From Desulfovibrionaceae bacterium (GTDB lineage Bacteria > Desulfobacterota > Desulfovibrionia > Desulfovibrionales > Desulfovibrionaceae): 38,190 nt of DNA. Both the position numbers and the translations under genes were made by a program. Positions 31,987-38,190 of the stretch are shown here, piece after piece (within the stretch, counting starts at the first letter, position 1; each line of letters starts with the position of its first letter). The stretch lies in contig JAFTDU010000046.1 in the NCBI GenBank assembly GCA_017454005.1, forward strand, positions 1 through 38,190. The letters run 5' to 3'. The notes beneath the pieces are model-generated. The model saw only the letters and a program-made list of their open reading frames with translations, was not told the DNA's origin and searched no databases.

Positions 31987-33399
31987 TTATAACAAGACTA
32001 ACGTCGCTGCACCAAGAAAAATAAAAAAACCTGCACTATCTGTGATGGTTGTCAAAAAAATGCTTGAGGCTTGCGCTGGGTCACGGCCTAATGCCCGAAA
32101 AATTAAGGGAATGGAACCGCCTGCAATAGCGCCTAAAAGCATGTCAAAAAGTAGGGCAACCGCCATGACAACGCCCACCAAAATATTATGCGTAAAGATA
32201 AAGGCGCCAATGAATGCCAAGATGGCCATGCAAATGCCCGTTACAAGACCAATTTTCGCTTCCCTTAAGACTGCAAGCCAAGCTTTTTTATGATCAAAAC
32301 GCTCTGTGGCAAGTTGTCTAATCATCACTGCCAAGGCTTGTTGGCCTGTATTGCCTGCTTGATTGGCAATCATAGGCATTAAGACGGCTAGGACAGCCAT
32401 CTGAGCAATGGATCCTTCAAATACATAAACTACCCAAGCGGAAAGTGCTGAATTGACCATATTGACCACAAGCCAAGGCAGACGTTTATGTACACTTTCT
32501 AGCCATGGAGTATCCACACTTTCTTCTGGATCTGCCCCCACCATACCTAAGAGATCTGCACTAGCCTCTTCATGAATGATATCCATGGTATCATCATAGG
32601 TCACAAGCCCCATAATATGCCCTTCATAGTCGACCACAGGCATAGCAAGAAAATTATAATGCGATAATAATGAGGCTACTTCACCTTTTTCTGTATCATA
32701 GGTCACACTGACAATACTTTGGCCGGCCACTGCATCGCGCAAGAGCGTCCCAGGTCGTGCCAACATGAGATTCTTTAATGACAGTACGCCAACTAAAATA
32801 TCTTTATCATCAACTACATAGGCGTAATAAGGGTTTTCCTTGGACTCCATTTGACTCCTAATTGTAGCTATGGCTTCATCTGCTGTTAGGGTTTGCTCGA
32901 CCAAAATCAATTCCGTATTCATGACACCAGCAGCAGAATTAGGGTCAAAATTTAACAGATTGCGCAGTTCTTCGGAGTCTTCTTTTTCAAGGTGCCCTAG
33001 CAAAACATCCCGATGATCTTCATCAAGTTCATCTAAGACGTCGGCAGCATCATCAGGATCCATTTCAGCGATGATTTGTGCTGCGGTGTCGGCATCAAGA
33101 TTTTCTAGCACATCTACTGCTACATTGCCTTCAAGTTCGGCCAGGGCACTGGCTGCATCTTCTTTGGGTAGATGTTTTAGGGCGCAGACCTGCTTTTCAA
33201 GACTTAAATTTTCAAGATGATCCGCCAAATCAGCTGGATGCACAAAGGAAGAATCGGCGTTAGCATCGCGGCAAATTTCAGGTATCACTATGCCATAGGT
33301 GTCATCTTTTTTAGGATCGCTTGATGCGTCAGAACTAACAGGAGCTTGGGCCTGATTACTTGCTTTAGCAGCAACTTCATGTGTATTTTGTTCGGACAT
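31987..33399 (-). CDS. mgtE: Magnesium transporter MgtE
   Basis: MgtE is a homodimeric inner-membrane magnesium channel whose cytoplasmic domains sense magnesium. The 470 residues from ATG 33399 have an extra hydrophilic N-terminal stretch (1-35), then the acidic MgtE_N superhelix (about 45-150, including EMDPDDAADVLDELDED). A tandem CBS pair follows (about 150-275, with the TADEAIATIRSQ and GLVTYDDTMDIIHEEAS segments). Five membrane helices fill about 300-470, ending with the pore motif FLTTITDSAGFFIFLGA. All parts are in place. GGGGAG lies just before the ATG; the open frame goes on to 33450, but the extra residues are not family-like. Control by a magnesium riboswitch is possible in this family, but I see no such structure upstream. 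Confidence 0.96.
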   Translation of the reverse strand: MSEQNTHEVAAKASNQAQAPVSSDASSDPKKDDTYGIVIPEICRDANADSSFVHPADLADHLENLSLEKQVCALKHLPKEDAASALAELEGNVAVDVLENLDADTAAQIIAEMDPDDAADVLDELDEDHRDVLLGHLEKEDSEELRNLLNFDPNSAAGVMNTELILVEQTLTADEAIATIRSQMESKENPYYAYVVDDKDILVGVLSLKNLMLARPGTLLRDAVAGQSIVSVTYDTEKGEVASLLSHYNFLAMPVVDYEGHIMGLVTYDDTMDIIHEEASADLLGMVGADPEESVDTPWLESVHKRLPWLVVNMVNSALSAWVVYVFEGSIAQMAVLAVLMPMIANQAGNTGQQALAVMIRQLATERFDHKKAWLAVLREAKIGLVTGICMAILAFIGAFIFTHNILVGVVMAVALLFDMLLGAIAGGSIPLIFRALGRDPAQASSIFLTTITDSAGFFIFLGAATLVLL

Positions 33400-34015
33400 A
33401 TTCTCCCCTAAAAAATAGCAGTATGCTAAACAGATTAAAGCACGATTCATTACACCTTAGACTTTTTTATCTTACACAACTTATCTTAGATAGGTCAAGC
33501 CACAAATAGACAACTGAGAAAAAATATATTCATAGTGCTTACATATTAATTACTACGCTCTTAAGACTTCATAAAATATAATAGATACAATTATAGATTA
33601 CTATATAAAGAATGCAACGTTTGTGAAGATCGGAATAATATGTAAAATATAATAGATCTTATATTGCGAAAATATTTTTAATTATGTTTATATCCAAAGA
33701 ATAGGGTCAACATATAGACTCACACAACGACATTCAAATATTTAGGCAAAATATAACATATTCATATATCTACAAAAATTAATCCAACTACATTTAGTAA
33801 TATACTTTAAATATATAAAACAATTAAGTGCGATTTTTTTGATTGTGTAGAGATTTAAAAATATATCACCAGAGCAGATTCTATTTTACTTAGTTCCAAT
33901 AATTAGTGTTACTAATCTAAATCTTGTTCTCTTGATTATTGTTTTTACATCTTGAAGTAAACTTATCTCATACTTAGTTAGTAAATCTTATTTCTGAAAA
34001 TTCGAGGTATTATAT
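33400..34015. other. A+T-rich intergenic region between divergent mgtE and nadC
   Basis: About 600 bases, very A+T-rich. A 15-base direct repeat, TAAAATATAATAGAT, occurs at 33572-33586 and 33643-33657, 71 bases apart. Each copy contains TATAAT, so both could be -10 elements or binding sites. No open frame, RNA gene or terminator stands out. Confidence 0.5.
33572..33657. repeat. 15-base direct repeat pair in the mgtE-nadC spacer
   Basis: TAAAATATAATAGAT occurs at 33572-33586 and 33643-33657. Identical 15-mers so close together are notable, but the low complexity lowers their weight. Confidence 0.4.
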
Positions 34016-34885
34016 ATGGCAAAAAGCTGGTCTGAGTTTTTTTCCCCACAAGGTCTTGAATTTTTAAATCAAAATATTGCATTAGCGCTTGCAGAGGATG
34101 GAGCAGAACGAACGGCTGAAGGCGTCTTTGCCTTAAGCGATACTTTGGACGCTACCATCATAGCCAAAGAAGACACCTTTGTTGTGGGATTACCTATAAT
34201 TGCCTTAACCCTAGATCAGCTGAATATACAATATAGCCAAAAATTATTGGTTGCAGAAGGCGCCACAGTTCAAGCTCTCACACCTGTAGCTACACTGCAT
34301 GGCCAAGCGATTGCTTTGCTTAAGGCCGAACGCGTCATTTTAAATTATATCTGTCATTTATCTGGCATTGCCAATCTGACTGCTCAATATGTGCGTGCAT
34401 TAGAAGGAACAGGTGTGCGTCTTTTAGATACCCGCAAAACTACACCTGGCTTACGTTGGCCTGAAAAATATGCCATACAAATAGGTGGCGGCACCAATCA
34501 TCGCATGGATTTAACCTCAATGCTGATGTTAAAAGACAATCATATCGATGCTCAAGGATCTATTATCCATGCTGTGCAAACATTACGTGCTCATTATCAT
34601 CCATGTCCGCCTATCGAAGTAGAATGTCGCACCTTAGATGATGTGCAAAACGCTGTGACAAGTCAATGTGAGCGCATTATGCTGGATAATATGGCACCAG
34701 AGCAGATAGTGCAGGCCTTAGCTCTTATTCCTCCAACCCAAGAATGTGAAATCAGTGGCGGCGTTACTCTTGAGAGTATTCGCCACCTAGCTTTACTTGG
34801 CCAAAGACATGCAGACTATATTTCTGTTGGTCGTTTAACACATTCTGCCAAAGCAGCAGATTTTAGTATGCGTTTATCTGCCTAA
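34016..34885 (+). CDS. nadC: Nicotinate-nucleotide pyrophosphorylase (quinolinate phosphoribosyltransferase)
   Basis: NadC turns quinolinate and PRPP into nicotinate mononucleotide in de novo NAD synthesis. The 289 residues match the family: FLNQNIALALAEDG at the start and ERVILNYICHLSGIAN in the N-terminal part. The active-site run LLDTRKTTPGLRWPEKYAIQIGGGTNHRMDL is near 136-166, then MLKDNHI, and a late EVECRTLDD and MLDNMAPEQI. These include the PRPP- and quinolinate-binding Arg, Lys and His residues. ModD, a related protein of molybdenum loci, is the alternative, but the GGGTNHR motif and length favour NadC. GAGG precedes the ATG by eight bases. nadA and nadB are not in the window. It is a single gene after a long A+T-rich leader. 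Confidence 0.93.
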   Translation: MAKSWSEFFSPQGLEFLNQNIALALAEDGAERTAEGVFALSDTLDATIIAKEDTFVVGLPIIALTLDQLNIQYSQKLLVAEGATVQALTPVATLHGQAIALLKAERVILNYICHLSGIANLTAQYVRALEGTGVRLLDTRKTTPGLRWPEKYAIQIGGGTNHRMDLTSMLMLKDNHIDAQGSIIHAVQTLRAHYHPCPPIEVECRTLDDVQNAVTSQCERIMLDNMAPEQIVQALALIPPTQECEISGGVTLESIRHLALLGQRHADYISVGRLTHSAKAADFSMRLSA

Positions 34886-35145
34886 AGTTTACTTGCCTAC
34901 AATATATTAGGACTACAATATTTCGTATAACCAAGTTAAACTCTCGAATATTTATAATTTATCAATGTGAGTTACCAAATCATATCAATAGAAAGTAAGC
35001 ATACTATTTTTCTTCTTAATATTTAATAATATTAGTTGTATGTACAATATATGCTAAGTATTCCTTTAAACAATAGTACAACATGTTCAACCAACATGTA
35101 TTATCTGCACCATGTGAGTCAACCTGCAACACTATGGAGTTCTCC

Positions 35146-36336
35146 ATGCTCAACAAATTGCGTCTCTTAACGCCTGGTCCAACCCCTCTACCTGAAAGCG
35201 TTCGCTTGGCCTTGGCTAAAGACATGGTGCACCACCGCAAAGCCGACTTTCATCAGTTCTTTGCCAAAGTTCAAGAAAACTTAAAACTCCTCTTTGGCAC
35301 CAAAGAAGAGGTTTTACCTTTAAGTTGTTCAGGCACTGGTGCCATGACAGCTGTCGTCTATAGTCTTTTTGCGCCAAATGAAAAAGTATTGGTTGTCGAA
35401 GCAGGCAAGTTTGGTCAACGCTGGTCTGAAATTTGTCGTCTCCGCGGCTTAAATGTCGTAGTGCTGGAGATACCTTGGGGCCACGCTGTACAAGCAGAAG
35501 ACATTGCTAAGGCTTTAGCTAATGATTGCAGTATACGCGGCGTGTTTTTACAGGTTTCTGAAACATCGACTGGCGTGCTCCATCCTGTCAAAGAAGTTGC
35601 AGAGATCACACGTAACTTAGATGTATTATTGTGTTTAGATGGCATTTCTGCAGTTGGCATTTCCCCTTGTCCTATGGATGAGTGGGGCATTGATGTTCTC
35701 TTAACTGGTTCCCAAAAAGGCTTACTCTTACCTCCAGGCCTGGCTCTTCTTGCCCTCTCACCCCGTGCCTGGGATAAAGCCAACTCCCTTGAACCTGGCT
35801 GCTTTTATTTCAATTTACCTGCAGAACGCCGCAAACTGGCCCAGCACGAAACCAATTTTACAAGCCCTGTCAATCTCCTTGCAGGCCTTGAGGCTAGTTT
35901 AGACTTGCTGCTCAAGGCTGGCCTTGAGGCAGTCTATCGCAAACAGTGGGCGTTAACTATGTTAGTACGCCAAGGTATCCACGCTCTAGGCCTTGAACCA
36001 CTTGCTGCAACCAACTATACATGGGGCTTAACAAGTGTAAAGTTGCCAGCAGGAATTGATGGCAAAAAAGTCTTAGCCATAGCTCAAGAGCAATATGCAG
36101 TATGCTTAGCAGGTGGTCAGGATCACCTTAAAGGTCGCATTGTTCGTATTGGACATATGGGGTGGGTAGATTGGGCCGATCTTTTAGCTGGCCTCTATGC
36201 CTTAAAGCAAAGTTTGCAGCAGGCTGGTGGTTTTTCAGGGTCACGCGACTATCTAGAAAAAGCCATGGCTTCTTATCAAGCAGCTCTTTTGGTCGAGCCT
36301 GGCACAGAGTTGCCTCAAGTTATGCTCCGCAGTTAG
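35146..36336 (+). CDS. Class V PLP-dependent aminotransferase (alanine-glyoxylate / serine-pyruvate type)
   Basis: The 396 residues fit the class V alanine-glyoxylate aminotransferase group. It starts LLTPGPTPLPESVRLAL, has a CSGTGAMTAVVY region near 61-72, an LDGISAVG motif with the PLP-nitrogen Asp, and the Schiff-base Lys191 in TGSQKGLLLPPG. RIGHMGWVDWADLLAGLYALK is the family end. The amino donor and acceptor are not known; relatives serve in serine/glycine metabolism or use phosphoserine. I chose the ATG at 35146 because GGAG lies six bases upstream; an ATG at 35083 would add 21 residues. The C-terminal 30 residues or so lie beyond the usual domain end. It lies about 500 bases before DUF1844-argC, with a terminator-like structure between. 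Confidence 0.9.
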   Translation: MLNKLRLLTPGPTPLPESVRLALAKDMVHHRKADFHQFFAKVQENLKLLFGTKEEVLPLSCSGTGAMTAVVYSLFAPNEKVLVVEAGKFGQRWSEICRLRGLNVVVLEIPWGHAVQAEDIAKALANDCSIRGVFLQVSETSTGVLHPVKEVAEITRNLDVLLCLDGISAVGISPCPMDEWGIDVLLTGSQKGLLLPPGLALLALSPRAWDKANSLEPGCFYFNLPAERRKLAQHETNFTSPVNLLAGLEASLDLLLKAGLEAVYRKQWALTMLVRQGIHALGLEPLAATNYTWGLTSVKLPAGIDGKKVLAIAQEQYAVCLAGGQDHLKGRIVRIGHMGWVDWADLLAGLYALKQSLQQAGGFSGSRDYLEKAMASYQAALLVEPGTELPQVMLRS

Positions 36337-36835
36337 AGCATCTTACATGTGTAAAACACACATGGGTTATGTATAATTCTGCCTAGAAGTCGTGATACCA
36401 ACATGAAAGAGAAGAATTAACACAGATATACTTTTTTACATGCTTTGATTTTTTATTCTCTAATCTGTTTCCAATCTTGCAGACAACTAAAAGTTACAAT
36501 TAGTGCTTGCAAATTAGACTTAAGATTGTTGTTGATCAATTCAAATCACATACATCATTATAATTCTATTTAAATGATATTTTCTCAAGCGTAAGCTGTA
36601 AGTATGCATCTCTTTATTTGAGATCAAGCTTACTCCTTACGCTTTTTTACAACTCATACATGTAGGTTAATGCGCATGATGAGTTAGATCTACATTGTAA
36701 TATATATATGCAGCAAAATATAATAGTGTAAATTTTATCTAAGCGATGCAAGAAGTTTTCTTGCCAAACTTATGCTTTGGAGGGGTGTGTCTTCACTAGC
36801 TATGCCTTTTTGGTGCAAGCCACACTGTATGTCAT
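36337..36835. other. Intergenic region with structured elements upstream of DUF1844-argC
   Basis: About 500 noncoding bases. Near the left end CATGTGT and ACACATG form a small hairpin after the aminotransferase stop. At 36559-36564 there is a TATAAT, followed by a nested hairpin (36587-36644) with a T-run. The remainder is A+T-rich with no open frame. Confidence 0.45.
36587..36648 (+). terminator. Nested hairpin with T-run, terminator or end of a small RNA
   Basis: AAGCGTAAG (36587-36595) pairs with CTTACGCTT (36636-36644), enclosing GTAAG/CTTAC and ATCTC/GAGAT pairs, followed by a run of T's to 36648. It lies about 250 bases beyond the aminotransferase stop, far for that gene. A TATAAT at 36559-36564 upstream hints at a short transcript of about 80 bases. 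Confidence 0.45.
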
Positions 36836-37108
36836 ATGAGTGACAATACCACAATGCCTAAAGTGACATTTTCCACATTTATTTTATCTTTAGCTTCCGC
36901 TACCCTTGTGCAGTTAGGCGAAATTCCTGAACCAGAGAGCCAAAAAAAGCAGCCCAATAAAATGCTCGCCAAACATAGCATTGATCTTTTAAACATGTTA
37001 CAAACAAAAACCAAAGGTAATCTTGATGCTCAAGAACAACAGATGTTAGACAATATGTTATTTGAGCTTAAGATGAAATATGTTCAAAATTTTGGCGAAA
37101 AAAATTAG
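36836..37108 (+). CDS. DUF1844-family protein
   Basis: This 90-residue protein belongs to the DUF1844 family by its core pattern: VTFSTFILSLASATLVQLGEIPEPES near 10-35, and then IDLLNMLQTKTKGNLDAQEQQMLDNMLFELKMKYV. It is mostly helical, without signal peptide or cysteine motifs. The family is conserved in Desulfobacterota and has no settled function. The ATG at 36836 has only a weak ribosome binding site. argC starts eight bases after its stop, so they are probably co-transcribed, perhaps a clue to a metabolic role, but this is inference. Confidence 0.88.
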   Translation: MSDNTTMPKVTFSTFILSLASATLVQLGEIPEPESQKKQPNKMLAKHSIDLLNMLQTKTKGNLDAQEQQMLDNMLFELKMKYVQNFGEKN

Positions 37109-37116
37109 GAGAAAAG

Positions 37117-38166
37117 ATGACTCAAATTAAGGTTGGTCTTGTAGGCATTACAGGTTATGCGGGCATGGAACTAGTGAGGCTCTTAGCTAATCATCCCACA
37201 TTTACCTTAACCATGGCCTGTTCACGGGCAGAGGCAGGTAAACAACTCGCAGATTACTATCCTTTTGTACGCAATTTACCTGCAGGCCAGGTAACAATAA
37301 GTCAATTTAACGTAGAAGATGCTGCTGCTAACTGTGATTTAGTCTTTTTGGCTGTGCCTGCGGGTACTGCTATGAAAATGGCACCGCAACTTTTAGCTAA
37401 AAATGTCAAAGTTATTGACTTTTCTGCTGACTTTCGCCTCAAAGTGCGCCAAACCTATGAAGATTGGTATGCTATAACGCATGAAGTACCTAATCTTTTA
37501 GAAGAGGCTGTCTATGGCCTCCCAGAACTCTACGCTGACAAGATAAAAAAGGCATCTTTAATTGCCAATCCAGGCTGTTATCCCACATCTATCATCTTAG
37601 GCCTCTATGCTGCCTTCAAGCACCAGATAATCAGCACCAATGATATTATTATTGACTCCAAGTCTGGCGCTACAGGCGCTGGACGCAAGGCGCAAGTACC
37701 AACCTTATTTAGCGAAATTTCCGACAACTTCAGGGCCTATGGTTTAGGCAGGCATAGACACACCCCTGAAATTGAGCAAGAATTAAGTGCACTAGCTAAT
37801 ACCGAATTAACTGTGCAATTTTCGCCACATATTTTACCCATGAATAGGGGAATTCTTTCAACAATTTACACAAAGCTCAGCAAAGATATTTCCCTTGCTG
37901 AAATTCATAACCTTTTTCAAGAAACGTGGCGCCATAGTCCTTGGGTACGCGTCTTACCTATAGGCAGCTTGCCAGAAACGCGTTTTGTGCGCGGGACAAT
38001 GTTCTGTGATTTAGGCCTTGTGCTAGATCACCGCACCAAGCGTTTAATTATTGTATCGGTCATTGATAATCTTTGTCGGGGAGCGGCTGGGCAAGCACTT
38101 GCCAATGCCAATCTCTGTTTTGACTTGAGTATAGAGACAGGCTTAAATTCAGCCGCACTAGTTTAG
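37117..38166 (+). CDS. argC: N-acetyl-gamma-glutamyl-phosphate reductase
   Basis: ArgC reduces N-acetylglutamyl-phosphate to the semialdehyde with NADPH, the third step of arginine synthesis. The 349-residue protein begins KVGLVGITGYAGMELVRLL, the NADP-binding loop. The catalytic Cys154 is in NPGCYPTS, followed by the SKSGATGAGRKAQ and YGLGRHRHTPEIEQEL motifs and HILPMNRGILSTIY. All active-site regions are present and the length is typical. GGAG precedes the ATG at 37117, eight bases after the DUF1844 gene. The stop is at 38166, close to the window edge, so further arg genes may follow outside. Confidence 0.97.
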   Translation: MTQIKVGLVGITGYAGMELVRLLANHPTFTLTMACSRAEAGKQLADYYPFVRNLPAGQVTISQFNVEDAAANCDLVFLAVPAGTAMKMAPQLLAKNVKVIDFSADFRLKVRQTYEDWYAITHEVPNLLEEAVYGLPELYADKIKKASLIANPGCYPTSIILGLYAAFKHQIISTNDIIIDSKSGATGAGRKAQVPTLFSEISDNFRAYGLGRHRHTPEIEQELSALANTELTVQFSPHILPMNRGILSTIYTKLSKDISLAEIHNLFQETWRHSPWVRVLPIGSLPETRFVRGTMFCDLGLVLDHRTKRLIIVSVIDNLCRGAAGQALANANLCFDLSIETGLNSAALV

Positions 38167-38190
38167 CATATAGTCTTTTTCTGTGCCTGC

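Noticed and set aside
33400..34015. Magnesium riboswitch upstream of mgtE
   Set aside because: The mgtE leader is too A+T-rich and shows no conserved multi-stem pattern or terminator near the start.
1..38190. tRNA, rRNA, CRISPR arrays, insertion sequences or prophage genes
   Set aside because: I looked for cloverleaf-like segments, regularly spaced repeats, transposase or integrase motifs and terminal inverted repeats, and saw none that hold up.

Overview
The window looks like a chromosomal segment of a host-associated or genome-reduced member of the Desulfovibrionaceae (Desulfobacterota). This is an inference from gene content and architecture, not from a database match. The pointers are rubrerythrin, a DUF4198/NikK-like nickel-uptake protein, a DUF1844-argC pair, a GGDEF-like/TPR protein, a TrmD carrying a C-terminal second methyltransferase domain, and LapB/LapE-type secretion genes. 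By eye, coding DNA has a moderate G+C content, while the spaces between operons are long (300-650 bp) and strongly A+T-rich. Almost everything is chromosomal housekeeping. I saw no tRNA, rRNA, CRISPR array, integrase or complete insertion sequence.

Layout. 1-2715 (minus): a TolC/LapE-like outer-membrane channel, then a type I secretion ABC transporter that is cut off inside its membrane domain. 3317-6120 (plus): a PglK/MsbA-like ABC exporter followed by an unrecognised polytopic membrane protein. 6418-7767 (plus): a small secreted protein and rubrerythrin, the latter with a promoter/operator that can be read directly. 7855-10166 (minus): an RluA-family pseudouridine synthase and Der GTPase. 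10609-14081 (plus): ffh, rpsP, khpA-like, rimM, mutM. 14053-18389 (minus): trmD, rplS, rnhB, rsmI, smpB and a second small secreted protein. These two blocks meet tail to tail, so the usual ffh-rpsP-khpA-rimM-trmD-rplS-rnhB cluster is split and inverted here.

19039-22080: ilvA and the serine/threonine symporter sstT converge on one shared terminator. 22144-26679: a MurG-like glycosyltransferase of the MJ1255 type, a small helical-repeat protein, and a 766-residue protein with two degenerate GGDEF-like modules and C-terminal TPRs. 27251-31684 (plus): a metallo-hydrolase overlapping an FMN reductase-like flavoprotein, an orphan NikK-like protein, a Tim44-domain membrane protein, thiol peroxidase and a hotdog thioesterase. 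31987-33399 (minus): mgtE. 34016-38166 (plus): nadC, a class V aminotransferase, a DUF1844 protein and argC.

Themes. Translation and secretion machinery fills the centre (SRP, S16, L19, RimM, TrmD, SmpB, Der, RsmI, pseudouridine synthase). Oxidative-stress defence is spread over rubrerythrin, Tpx and MutM. Small-molecule metabolism (IlvA, SstT, NadC, ArgC, aminotransferase) and metal supply (MgtE, NikK-like) fill the rest. I found no clear-cut new defence or mobile system. The least explained parts are the 310-residue membrane protein beside the ABC exporter, the GGDEF-like/TPR protein, the truncated secretion transporter, a terminator placed just before the Tim44 gene, and the structured space before DUF1844.
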